Assembly: GCA_938010045.1 (NCBI GenBank)
Contig: CALLFZ010000033.1
Location: 1-64,000, forward strand
Source of the DNA: an uncultured bacterium
GTDB taxonomy: Bacteria > Verrucomicrobiota > Kiritimatiellia > PWTM01
Reading direction: 5' to 3'
Length of the DNA: 64,000 nt
The first letter of the stretch is position 1; each line of letters opens with the position of its first letter. Of this stretch, positions 18,188-26,452 are shown piece by piece. Position numbers and translations under genes: made by a program. The notes beneath the pieces were generated by a model. The model ran no database searches. It was not told the origin of the DNA and saw only the letters and a program-made list of their open reading frames with translations.

Positions 18188-19105
18188 TCAGCCCAACGCC
18201 TCGGCCGTCTCCACCACATCCGCCAGCGCGGCGATGAACGTCGGGTTCGTGTTCAGTGACTCGGTGCGCCATAGTTCGAGACCAAGGCCCGCGGCGAACT
18301 CCCAAGCCTCAACATCGAGATCGTACAGCACCTCCATGTGGTCGCAGACGAAGCCGATCGGCACGACGAGCACCCTCCGTTCCCCCGCCGCCGCCACTCG
18401 CCGCAGCTCCTCGATGAGCGACGGCCCCAGCCAGGGCTCGCGCGTCGCGCCGGCGCTCTGGAACGCGAAGCTCCACCGGCTCAGGCCGAGACGCCCCGCC
18501 AACATCGCGGCGTGCTCGCGCACCTCCGACTCGTACGGATCGCCCGCCTCGCGAACGCGCGCCGGGAGGCTGTGCGCCGTAAACACGACGTAGACATCGG
18601 ATGGGGCGGCCTCGCGCCGCGCCAGCGCCTCGTTCACCCGCTCCGCCACTGCCTCCTGCAACCGTGGCGCACGCCACCAGCGTTCGATCAGCCGCACCTC
18701 CAGCGCGCCCGGCACGGCCGCGAGCGCCTCGGCGAGCCGCCGCCGATAGCGCTCGACGCTGAGGGAAGAATAGTGCGGCGCCATCACGAGACCTACCGCG
18801 CGGCGCACGCCGTCGGCCGTCATCCGTTCGACCGCCTCGCGGATGCGCGGCGCCCAGTGCCGCATGCCAACATACACGCGCCGTGGACGTCCCCGCCGCG
18901 CCAGTTCGCGCTCTACGGCAAGGGCTTGCTCGAGCGTGATGCGCGTCAGCGGCGAGCCGCCGACCCGCGCATAACGCCGCGTCATCTCGGCCACCAGCTC
19001 GGGCGACGGCGCCCTCCCCTCCGCCACGTCCTGGAGATACTCGCCCATGCGGGAGAGGTCATCCACCGTGCCGTACGCCATCAGCAACACCGCGTGGTCA
19101 TTCAT
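18188..19105 (-). CDS. hemH: Ferrochelatase (coproporphyrin ferrochelatase-like)
   Basis: Inserts Fe(II) into a porphyrin in heme synthesis; 305 residues, cytoplasmic. The fold-defining motifs are present: LLMAYGT at about 8-14, GGSPLTRIT near 50-58, FTAHSLPAR (the metal-coordinating His) near 185-193 and the distal acidic block CDHMEVLYDLD near 264-274. The sequence style (GGSPLTRIT, short protein, no C-terminal membrane tail) resembles the coproporphyrin-dependent branch used by Gram-positive and some other bacteria; no HemQ/ChdC is in the window to confirm this. The start at 19105 places the first beta strand right after the Met; an ATG at 19123 is possible. Confidence 0.9.
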   Translation of the reverse strand: MNDHAVLLMAYGTVDDLSRMGEYLQDVAEGRAPSPELVAEMTRRYARVGGSPLTRITLEQALAVERELARRGRPRRVYVGMRHWAPRIREAVERMTADGVRRAVGLVMAPHYSSLSVERYRRRLAEALAAVPGALEVRLIERWWRAPRLQEAVAERVNEALARREAAPSDVYVVFTAHSLPARVREAGDPYESEVREHAAMLAGRLGLSRWSFAFQSAGATREPWLGPSLIEELRRVAAAGERRVLVVPIGFVCDHMEVLYDLDVEAWEFAAGLGLELWRTESLNTNPTFIAALADVVETAEALG

Positions 19106-19213
19106 GCGCGCAACATACTGCATTCCACGGCCGGCGCGAGCGCCAGAGAATCCGTGCGAAGATCGGCACGATCGCGATGGGCCGGGTGCCGCCGCCCTCG
19201 CTGGGCGCTGACG

Positions 19214-20917
19214 TCAAACGCGATCCGTCACCGCGCCCTCCGAGGCCGAGCGCACCGTGTGGGCGTATTTCGCAAGCACCCCTCTCCGATAGCGCGGCGG
19301 TGGCGGGCGCCATTCCGCGCGTCGTGCGGCGAGCTCCTCCTCCGGAACCTCGAGGGTGATCGTCTCGGACCGTGCGTCCACTGTGATCCGGTCGCCGTCC
19401 CGCACCAGCGCGATCGGCCCCCCACAGGCGGCCTCGGGCGAGACGTGGCCGACGACGAACCCGTGGCTGCCGCCGGAGAAGCGGCCGTCGGTGATCAGGG
19501 CGACCTCCCGGCCCAACCCCCGTCCCATGATCGCCGAGGTGGGCGCCAGCATCTCGCGCATGCCGGGTCCGCCGCGCGGCCCTTCATACCGAATCACGAC
19601 CACGTGCCCCGCCCGCACCCGCCCCGCCAGAATCGCGGCCAGCGCCTCCTCCTCCGACTCAAACACAATCGCGCACCCCGAGAAGCGCTCGCCCTCTTGG
19701 CCACTGATCTTCGCCACTGCTCCCTCCGGCGCGAGGTTCCCGCGCAGGATCACGATGTGGCCGCTCGGCCGGATCGGGTTGTCGAGCGGCCGGATGATGG
19801 TCTGTCCCTTCGGATAGGGACGCACGCCGCGCAAGTTGCCCTTCAGTGTGCGGCCGGTCACCGTCGGCAGGTCGCCGTTGATCAGCCCCGCATCGATCAT
19901 CGTCACGAGCAACGGCCCGATACCGCCGATCCGCACAAGATCGGCCATGTGGTGGCGTCCGCTCGGCTTGAGGTCCGCGAGCACCGGCGTCCGCCGACCA
20001 ACCGAACGGAAGTCGTCCAACGAAAGCTCCACACCCGCGGCGTCGGCCATCGCCAGCAGATGCAGCACCGCGTTCGTCGAGCCGCCCAGCGCCATCACCA
20101 CCGCGATGGCGTTCAGAAAGGCCTCGCGCGTCAAAATATCCGAGGGGCGAAGCCCGCGCCGGGCCATTTGCACGACCGCGCGGCCCGCCGCCTCCGCGTC
20201 GAGCCGCTTCGCGGTGGACACCGCCGTCTGCGCGCTGCTGCCGGGCAGACTCATGCCGAGCACCTCGATCGCGGACGCCATCGTATTCGCGGTGTACATG
20301 CCGCCGCAGGCGCCCGGACCCGGAATCGCGGTCTCCTCAATCTCGCGCAGTTGGCGGGCGGAGATCTCGCCGCGCGCGTGACGGCCCACCGCCTCGAACA
20401 CGCTGACGATATCCACCGGATGCCCGCCGCAACGGCCGGGCAAAATCGTGCCGCCGTACACGAACACCGCCGGCCGGTTGAGACGTGCGATCGCGAGCAT
20501 CGCCCCCGGCATGTTTTTGTCGCATCCGCCGATCGCCACGAGCCCGTCGAAGTGGGCCGCGCCGACGACCGTCTCGATCGAGTCCGCGATCACTTCGCGC
20601 GAGACCAGCGAATACTTCATCCCCTCCGTGCCCATCGAAATGCCGTCCGAGACCGTGATCGTCGCAAACTGCAGCGCCTTACCGCCCGCCGCCTCGACTC
20701 CGCGCCGGGTGGCCCGCGAGAGCCGGTCGAGGTGCACGTTGCAGGGCGTCACTTCGCTCCACGAGGAGACCACACCGATCAGCGGCCGGCGAAAATCCGC
20801 GCGCGAGCAGCCCACCGCGCGCAGCATCGCGCGGCTGGGCGCCCGCTCGATCGGATCGGTGATCGCGCGCGACCACGCACGTACATCGGAGCGTCGGGAC
20901 GGTTGGAATCGACTCAT
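19214..20917 (-). CDS. ilvD: Dihydroxyacid dehydratase
   Basis: Iron-sulfur dehydratase that makes the 2-oxo acid precursors of valine, isoleucine and leucine; 567 residues. The three cluster cysteines are visible in SEVTPCNVH (about 53), GGCDKNMPG (about 121) and GPGACGGMYTANTM (about 193). The C-terminal TDGRFSGGSHG and GHVSPEAACGGPIA blocks (about 475-500) are also typical. The ATG at 20917 has GGAGAG 5-6 bases upstream; the longer reading frame adds an arginine-rich tail without support. It is divergent from lysS. hemH follows 108 bases later on the same strand, but a functional link is not evident. No other ilv genes are nearby. Confidence 0.95.
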   Translation of the reverse strand: MSRFQPSRRSDVRAWSRAITDPIERAPSRAMLRAVGCSRADFRRPLIGVVSSWSEVTPCNVHLDRLSRATRRGVEAAGGKALQFATITVSDGISMGTEGMKYSLVSREVIADSIETVVGAAHFDGLVAIGGCDKNMPGAMLAIARLNRPAVFVYGGTILPGRCGGHPVDIVSVFEAVGRHARGEISARQLREIEETAIPGPGACGGMYTANTMASAIEVLGMSLPGSSAQTAVSTAKRLDAEAAGRAVVQMARRGLRPSDILTREAFLNAIAVVMALGGSTNAVLHLLAMADAAGVELSLDDFRSVGRRTPVLADLKPSGRHHMADLVRIGGIGPLLVTMIDAGLINGDLPTVTGRTLKGNLRGVRPYPKGQTIIRPLDNPIRPSGHIVILRGNLAPEGAVAKISGQEGERFSGCAIVFESEEEALAAILAGRVRAGHVVVIRYEGPRGGPGMREMLAPTSAIMGRGLGREVALITDGRFSGGSHGFVVGHVSPEAACGGPIALVRDGDRITVDARSETITLEVPEEELAARRAEWRPPPPRYRRGVLAKYAHTVRSASEGAVTDRV

Positions 20918-20954
20918 GGGAACTCTCCGCGCCCGCTCGCGGCGGGCATCGGTC

Positions 20955-20982
20955 AATCTATCCCGTCCATCCCGCGGCGCAA
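20955..20982 (-). promoter_or_regulatory. Putative ilvD promoter
   Basis: On the minus strand TTGCGC (20977-20982) and TAGATT (20955-20960) are 16 bases apart; the ATG follows about 38 bases later. Agreement with consensus is moderate. It shares the divergent gap with the lysS promoter. Confidence 0.3.
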
Positions 20983-21015
20983 CCGCGGGCGCGGACCACG
21001 TGCGGGCCCGCCGGG

Positions 21016-21045
21016 TTGACGGCCGCGGCGCCCGCGCCCTACTCT
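21016..21045 (+). promoter_or_regulatory. Putative lysS-lol operon promoter
   Basis: TTGACG (21016-21021) and TACTCT (21040-21045) with 18 bases between, about 27 bases before the lysS ATG. Its presence argues against a more upstream lysS start, because that start would lie inside the -35 element. No Shine-Dalgarno is visible, so the message may be nearly leaderless. Confidence 0.4.
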
Positions 21046-21072
21046 GCCGCGGTTGTCCGCAACTCGAACCCG

Positions 21073-22518
21073 ATGAGTCTGCCCCGGCATCTGGACCACG
21101 AATACCGCGCGGTGCGGCTCGAGCATCTGCGCGAGCTGACCGCGCGCGGACAGGCGCCGTTCGGCCGCGCGTTCGCGCGCGACGGCCGGCTGGCCGAGAT
21201 CCGCGCCACCTTCGCCGACGGCCGCGCGGTGCGCATCGCCGGCCGCCTTGTCGCGCGGCGCGACATGGGCAAGACCGTGTTCGGCCATCTGCACGACGCC
21301 ACCGGCCGCCTCCAGATTTACCTGCGGCGCGACGACCTCGGCGAGGCGTCGTTCGATGCGTTCTCTCGGGTGGACCTCGGCGACCACCTCGGCATCGAGG
21401 GTGAATGCTTCACCACCCGCACCGGCGAGCCGACCGTCCGCGCTCGTTCGTGGACGCTGCTCGGCAAAGCGCTGCAGGTGCCGCCCGAGAAGTGGCACGG
21501 GCTCCAGGACATCGAGCTACGCTACCGCAAGCGCTACCTCGACCTCATTGCGCGGCCCGAGGTCGCCCAGGTCTTTTGGCGGCGCAGTGAGATCCTCCGC
21601 CGCACTCGCCAGTTCCTCGTGGATCGCGGCTTCATCGAGGTCGAGACGCCGATGCTCCAGCCGATGGCCGGCGGCGCCGCGGCGCGGCCGTTTGAGACCT
21701 TCTATCACGCGCTCGGCGCGCCGATGTACCTGCGAATCGCGCCGGAGCTCTATCTGAAACGGCTGCTCGTTGGTGGGTTCGACAAGGTCTTCGAGCTGAA
21801 CCGCAACTTCCGCAACGAGGGGCTCGACCGCTCGCACAACCCTGAGTTCACGATGCTCGAAGTCTACGAGGCCTATGGCGACCTGCGCTCGATGCGCACG
21901 CTGATCGAGGACCTGATCCTTACGCTCGCGCACGAGGTTGTGGGTTCGCTCCGCGTCGGCCCCGCCGAGCAACCCGTGGACCTCACCCCGCCCTGGCGCG
22001 AGGCGACCTACGCCGCGTTGATCCGCGAGGCCGCCGGCGACGACTGGGACCGCCTCAGCCTCGACGAGGCGCGCGAGCGGGCGCGCTCCCTCGGCCTCAC
22101 CGTGCCGCCCGACTGGGACCGCGCCGCGATCACGCACGAAATCTACGAGAAAATCGTCGAGCGCTCGCTCGTGAACCCCACGTTCGTCACCCGCCTGCCC
22201 GCCGCGCTCATTCCTCTCGCACGCCCCTGCGAAGACGACCCCGCCTGCGCGGATGTCTTCGAACTCGTGATCGGTGGCCGCGAGATCGCGCCGGCCTACA
22301 ACGAGCTGAACGATCCGCTTGAGCAGCGCCGTCGGTTCGAGGAGCAAGCCGGGGGCGATCCTTCCCATGTGGATGAGGACTTTCTCGAAGCACTCGAGTA
22401 CGGCATGCCGCCCGCCGGCGGCATGGGGGTGGGCATGGACCGGCTCGTGATGCTGCTGACCGGGCAGGATTCCATCCGCGATGTGCTGCTCTTCCCCCAC
22501 CTGAAGCCGCACGGATGA
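21073..22518 (+). CDS. lysS: Lysyl-tRNA synthetase, class II
   Basis: Charges tRNA-Lys; 481 residues. It has an N-terminal OB-fold anticodon domain (about 35-150), then a class II catalytic core. Motif 2 is NRNFRNEGLDRSHNPEFTMLE-like (near 250; FRNEG and HNPEFT visible) and motif 3 is GMGVGMDRLVMLL near 455-467. LRIAPELYLKRLLVGG is the usual lysine-binding approach. The start at 21073 (MSLPRHL) was preferred to a further upstream non-ATG codon that overlaps a promoter -35. The last bases overlap lolC/E by ATGA, placing translation and lipoprotein export genes in one operon, an arrangement also seen in other bacteria. Confidence 0.95.
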   Translation: MSLPRHLDHEYRAVRLEHLRELTARGQAPFGRAFARDGRLAEIRATFADGRAVRIAGRLVARRDMGKTVFGHLHDATGRLQIYLRRDDLGEASFDAFSRVDLGDHLGIEGECFTTRTGEPTVRARSWTLLGKALQVPPEKWHGLQDIELRYRKRYLDLIARPEVAQVFWRRSEILRRTRQFLVDRGFIEVETPMLQPMAGGAAARPFETFYHALGAPMYLRIAPELYLKRLLVGGFDKVFELNRNFRNEGLDRSHNPEFTMLEVYEAYGDLRSMRTLIEDLILTLAHEVVGSLRVGPAEQPVDLTPPWREATYAALIREAAGDDWDRLSLDEARERARSLGLTVPPDWDRAAITHEIYEKIVERSLVNPTFVTRLPAALIPLARPCEDDPACADVFELVIGGREIAPAYNELNDPLEQRRRFEEQAGGDPSHVDEDFLEALEYGMPPAGGMGVGMDRLVMLLTGQDSIRDVLLFPHLKPHG

Positions 22519-23747
22519 AGACGCCGTTGCCGGTGTCGCTCGTGCTCGCGCTCCGGTACCTCCGGCCGCGCCGCACGCTCTTTTCGGTCATCACGGTCGT
22601 CTCGGTGCTCGGCGTGCTGATCGGAGTCGCGGTGCTGCTGATCGTGATCTCCGTGATGACGGGATTTGACCAGGTCTGGCGCGACCGGATCCTCGGTTTC
22701 CAGGCGCACGTCACGCTCAGTGGCACCGGCCCGATCGAGGCCGACGCGCCGCTGCTGCGCTCGATCGAGTCGGCACCTGGCGTGCTCGGCGCGGCGCCCT
22801 ACGTGCAGGGGCTGGTATTCCTCTCGCGCGAGGGCCTCGTGAAGGAGGCGTTGCTGCGCGGCGTGGATCCGGCGCTCGAGCGGCGCGTGAGCCGCGTGCC
22901 CGACTCCGTCGTCGAGGGCGCCTTCGATCCAGGACCCGGCCGCATCGTGATCGGCCGAGCCCTTGCGCGACAGCTCGGCGCGCGCGCGGGCGACACGCTC
23001 ACGGTGCTCTCGCCCGTCAGCCTTGCGCGCGCTGGCTCGCTACGCCTACCGGAGGACCTCGTCGTCGCCGGCGTGTTCGAGGTCGGCATGTACGATCTCG
23101 ATCTCGGCTACGCGTTCACCTCCCTCGCGGTCGCGCGCGACCTGTTCGGCTTCGACCGCGGCGTCCACGCGATCCAGGTGCGCACGGCCGACCCGAACCG
23201 CGCGCCCGAAGTGGCCGCCGCGCTCGCACCGCGCCTGCCCCCCGGCGTCGAGGCGCGCACCTGGATGGAGATCAACCGCCAGCTCTTCACGGTACTGCAG
23301 ACCGAGAAACACATGATGTTCTTCCTGCTGATCTTCATCACCATCGTTGCCGCGTTCGGCATCACGAACACGCTGATCACCGTCACGGTGCAGAAGACGC
23401 GCGAGATCGGCTTGCTCAAAGCCCTCGGTATGCCCTCCGGCGGCATCATGGCGATCTTTCTTTGGCAGGGCGCCATCGCGGGCGCGATTGGCACCGTCGC
23501 GGGGATTGGCGCCGGCCTTGCGGCACTTCACTGGCGTAACGATCTGCTGCGCTTTCTCAACCGCCAGTTCGGCGTCTCGCTGCTGCCGCCCGAGTTCTAC
23601 CAACTGGCCGAGATCCCTTCCCGCACCCTCCCCTCCGATGTCGCGCTGATCGCGGGTTCGGTGCTCGTGATCTGTCTGCTGGCCGGGCTGCTGCCCGCCT
23701 GGCGCGCCGCACGCCTCGACCCAGCCGCCGCGCTGCGCTACGAGTAA
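22515..23747 (+). CDS. lolC: LolC/LolE-family lipoprotein-releasing permease
   Basis: Inner membrane permease of the ABC exporter that releases outer membrane lipoproteins from the inner membrane; 410 residues. The topology is typical: a cytoplasmic basic start (LALRYLRPRRT), helix 1 at about 24-47, a large periplasmic MacB-like domain (about 48-265), then three C-terminal helices (about 268-295 FFLLIFITIVAAFGITNTL, 315-340, 375-395) ending AARLDPAAALRYE. There is a single permease gene, so it probably acts as a homodimer (LolF type) rather than a LolC-LolE pair. It is coupled to lysS by ATGA and followed 8 bases later by lolD. Confidence 0.9.
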   Translation: MKTPLPVSLVLALRYLRPRRTLFSVITVVSVLGVLIGVAVLLIVISVMTGFDQVWRDRILGFQAHVTLSGTGPIEADAPLLRSIESAPGVLGAAPYVQGLVFLSREGLVKEALLRGVDPALERRVSRVPDSVVEGAFDPGPGRIVIGRALARQLGARAGDTLTVLSPVSLARAGSLRLPEDLVVAGVFEVGMYDLDLGYAFTSLAVARDLFGFDRGVHAIQVRTADPNRAPEVAAALAPRLPPGVEARTWMEINRQLFTVLQTEKHMMFFLLIFITIVAAFGITNTLITVTVQKTREIGLLKALGMPSGGIMAIFLWQGAIAGAIGTVAGIGAGLAALHWRNDLLRFLNRQFGVSLLPPEFYQLAEIPSRTLPSDVALIAGSVLVICLLAGLLPAWRAARLDPAAALRYE

Positions 23748-23755
23748 GTCCCACG

Positions 23756-24484
23756 ATGCCGCCGCCCGCCCCCACCACGCCCCGGATCGAAGCCAGCGGC
23801 CTCTGTCGCCGCTTCGAGATCGGCCCCCGGACGATCGAGGTGTTGCGCGGCGTGGACCTCGCCGTCGCGCCCGGCGAGCGGCTCGCGGTCATCGGCGCTA
23901 GCGGTTCGGGCAAGACCACCCTGCTGCACATCCTCGCGGGCCTCGACCGCCCCACAGCCGGCGTTGCGCGGCTGGACGGGTGCGACCTCTACGCGATGAG
24001 CGACGGCGCGCGCGCCGCACTCCGCCAGCGCCGCATCGGCCTTGTCTTCCAGGCCTATCACCTGCTGCCCGAACTCTCCGTGCTCGACAACGTGCTGCTG
24101 CCCGCGCGCATCGGCCGCATCCGGTCCGCGGAGTTCGCCGCGGTGCGGCGCCGCGCACGCGATCTGCTTGAGCGCGTCGGCCTCGCCGATCGCGCTGACC
24201 ACCGCCCGAACGAGCTGTCCGGCGGCGAACAGCAACGCGTGGCCCTCGCCCGGGCGCTGATGAACGACCCGGATGTCGTCTTCGCCGACGAACCCACGGG
24301 CAATTTGGACTCCGAAAGCGGCGAGGCGGTGCTACGATGCCTCTTCGAACTCTCGGCGGGCCCGCAGCGGACCGTCATCCTGGTTACGCACAACCCGGAG
24401 ATTGCCGCCCGCTGCGACCGAACGGTTCACTTGCGCGACGGCCGGATCGAGTCGTCCCCGATCGCGCCCATTGCCCCCCACTAA
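23756..24484 (+). CDS. lolD: LolD-type lipoprotein exporter ATPase
   Basis: ATP-binding subunit for the preceding permease; 242 residues. Walker A GASGSGKTTLLH is near residues 47-58, the Q-loop FQAYHLLPELSVLDN near 97-111, the signature LSGGEQQRVALARAL near 152-166 and Walker B VVFADEPTGNLDS near 174-186, with the switch His in LVTHN. The FQAYHLLPELSVLDNV block is characteristic of the LolD/MacB group. It is the last gene of the lysS operon. Confidence 0.95.
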   Translation: MPPPAPTTPRIEASGLCRRFEIGPRTIEVLRGVDLAVAPGERLAVIGASGSGKTTLLHILAGLDRPTAGVARLDGCDLYAMSDGARAALRQRRIGLVFQAYHLLPELSVLDNVLLPARIGRIRSAEFAAVRRRARDLLERVGLADRADHRPNELSGGEQQRVALARALMNDPDVVFADEPTGNLDSESGEAVLRCLFELSAGPQRTVILVTHNPEIAARCDRTVHLRDGRIESSPIAPIAPH

Positions 24485-24834
24485 CGGAGATTCGCCGCCG
24501 CGGGCGGTCGAGGCCGTGGCCGGCGCCGCCCAGCGGCGCGGCCGAGCGCGTGACGCCCGGCGCAAGGGAGGGCCCGCGGCCTCGCGGGCCGTCGGTCGAA
24601 GCCGGGACCTGCGTCCCTCCTGTCGCGACCTTCATTCGCCGGGGCCGCACCCCATTCGCGGCGGTCACCGACCCCACGCACCGCTGGTGCTGGGTCCCCA
24701 GGCGGTCGCCGTCTGCGTCCTTGAGAATGCGATGCCCATCGCAACGCGACGCCGCGGTGGACCGCGCCGGCCGCGCGCTCACGAGCGCCGCACTTCGTCG
24801 TTCGGCGGACCCGCTGTCATCGGCTCCCGCGCGG
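24485..24834. other. Convergent gene-free gap with G/C hairpins
   Basis: Lies between the 3' ends of lolD and holB. No coding frame is convincing. It holds a strong hairpin (24571-24590) and a smaller one (24604-24617, GGGAC-CTGC-GTCCC), either of which might end transcription from one or both sides. The text around them resembles intergenic repeats I remember from Verrucomicrobiota genomes. Confidence 0.45.
24571..24590. repeat. Perfect 8-bp inverted repeat, possible dispersed element/terminator
   Basis: GGCCCGCG and CGCGGGCC arms with a 4-base GCCT loop, without a downstream T run. The flanking GGAGG upstream and CCCTCC downstream form a second, outer partial dyad. It could be a member of a dispersed intergenic repeat family or a factor-independent stop for lolD or holB. 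Confidence 0.45.
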
Positions 24835-25821
24835 TCAAGCATCACGGAAGAACGCCCAGAGCGCCGAGGCTTCGCCGAGGTTGAGATGGAGCCGGTGCTC
24901 CAGCGCGTCCAGTTGCCGAAGCCGCTCGCGAATGCCGCGCACGCCAGCTCGCCGGGCCTCGGCGGCAAGCGCCTCGGCGTGCTCGCGATGGCGCAGGTGC
25001 TCGGCCGCAACACCGAACGCCAGCGCGAGCGCGTCGCGCTCCCAGGCCTGCCACTCTGCGAGAAACGCCGCGCGCAACTCGAGCCACGCGGCACGGGCGC
25101 GCGCCTCCTCCACGGCGGTGTCCGCCGGTGCTGCGTCGTCGCCTGAAGCTTCCTGCTCGATGTGCTTCGCTGCCTCCTCCCAGAGCGACGCCATCCGCGC
25201 GGCGGCCGAATGACGACGCTCGGGCGAGTCGTTCGCCGCCAGATCGGCCAGCAGCCCGAGGAACCGCGTCCGCCACGGTTCGGGTGGAGACATGTCCGCC
25301 GGCAATGCGATTCTCTGGCAGCGAGAGAGGACCGTCGCCGGAATCTGGTGTGACGCATCGGAGACGAGCAGGAGCAGCGTCGAGGGGGGCGGCTCTTCCA
25401 GCGTCTTCAACAGTGCGTTCGCGGCCGGCAGCGTGAGCCGGTCGGCCGCCAACACCACCGCCGCCTTCCATCCGCCCTCCACCGCCGCGCGCGAGAGCGG
25501 CTCGATGAGTCCGAACCGAACGCCGGGATCGCTCTGGGGGCTCATCGGATCGCCGATCGTGATCCGCCGGCTGCGACTCTCGGGCTCGAGCCAATGGACA
25601 TCCACGTGGGCGCGCCGTTCCACCAGCCGGCAGCCGCGGCACGTGCCACAAGCACGGCCGGGCTGGACGCAGAACACGAGCTGCAGCATCTGGACCGCCG
25701 CACGAAGCCCCTCCCGTCTCGGCGAACCCATTATCAAATAGGCGGGAGCCAGCCGGCCGCTCCGCGCCGCCTCCTGCAGCGCAGCCCATCCGGGAATCCG
25801 GACCTCAAGCGAAGAGGACAC
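24835..25821 (-). CDS. holB: DNA polymerase III delta-prime subunit
   Basis: Clamp-loader subunit; 328 residues. The zinc-binding cysteines C...CGTCRGC near 51-65, the sensor-like LLKTLEEPPPSTLLLLVSD near 137-155 and the SRC motif VLSRCQ near 164 mark the delta-prime/gamma family. The P-loop position reads GSPRREGL, so it probably does not hydrolyse ATP, as usual for delta-prime. The GTG start at 25821 lies inside the 3' end of tmk (17-base overlap) with GAGG 7 bases upstream. The C-terminal region is Ala/Glu-rich and less conserved. The tmk-holB order is a widespread operon. Confidence 0.88.
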   Translation of the reverse strand: MSSSLEVRIPGWAALQEAARSGRLAPAYLIMGSPRREGLRAAVQMLQLVFCVQPGRACGTCRGCRLVERRAHVDVHWLEPESRSRRITIGDPMSPQSDPGVRFGLIEPLSRAAVEGGWKAAVVLAADRLTLPAANALLKTLEEPPPSTLLLLVSDASHQIPATVLSRCQRIALPADMSPPEPWRTRFLGLLADLAANDSPERRHSAAARMASLWEEAAKHIEQEASGDDAAPADTAVEEARARAAWLELRAAFLAEWQAWERDALALAFGVAAEHLRHREHAEALAAEARRAGVRGIRERLRQLDALEHRLHLNLGEASALWAFFRDA

Positions 25822-26449
25822 GTTCGACCTCGAACCACACTGCGGCCTCGACCTCGTCCTCCGGCGCCGCGGCGGAAATCACCCGGCACCGCGCCGGCTC
25901 GCGGCGCGCCAGTTCAAGATAACCGGCCCGCACCTGTTCGTGGAATTCGGTGCGCTCGCGTTCCATCCGGTCGGGGCCGCCGCCCGTCTCGCGCTCGCGT
26001 TGCGCCCGCCGCCGTCGTCCCTCCTCCGGCGCGATGTCGAGGATCAGGGTCAGATCGGGCCAGACGCGGTCCACCGCGAACCGGTGCACCGCGGCGACCG
26101 CCTCGAGATCAAGCCCGCGCGCGATGCCTTGGTATACGGTCGTCGAGTCCGCAAAGCGGTCCGCGACCACCCAGATGCCCGCCTCGAGGGCCGGCGAGAT
26201 GACACGGCGCACGAGCTGCGCGCGACTGGCCGAGAAGAGCAACAGCTCGGCCTCTGCGCAGAGTGGCTCGCGGAATTCCTCGTGCTGCAGGATGCGGCGA
26301 ATCGCCTCCCCGGCCTCCGTGCCGCCGGGCTCGCGGGTGGCCACCACCGAGACACCTCGCCGCTCGAGCCGCGCGATGAGCCGCCGCGCCTGCGTGCTCT
26401 TCCCAGCGCCGTCGGGTCCTTCGATCGAAATGAACCTCCCGCGCCTCAT
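25805..26449 (-). CDS. tmk: Thymidylate kinase
   Basis: Phosphorylates dTMP to dTDP; 214 residues. P-loop EGPDGAGKST is at about 10-19, the DR(Y/F) region VVADRFADST near 95-104, and REPGGTEAGE near 39-48. A long Arg/Glu-rich lid region is seen near 145-165. It starts 3 bases after the cysS stop and overlaps holB. Confidence 0.95.
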   Translation of the reverse strand: MRRGRFISIEGPDGAGKSTQARRLIARLERRGVSVVATREPGGTEAGEAIRRILQHEEFREPLCAEAELLLFSASRAQLVRRVISPALEAGIWVVADRFADSTTVYQGIARGLDLEAVAAVHRFAVDRVWPDLTLILDIAPEEGRRRRAQRERETGGGPDRMERERTEFHEQVRAGYLELARREPARCRVISAAAPEDEVEAAVWFEVERVLFA

Positions 26450-26452
26450 CGT

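Noticed and set aside
18338-21019. An 893-codon plus-strand open frame across hemH and ilvD
   Set aside because: It is the GC shadow of two well-supported minus-strand genes; Arg/His-rich and without motifs.
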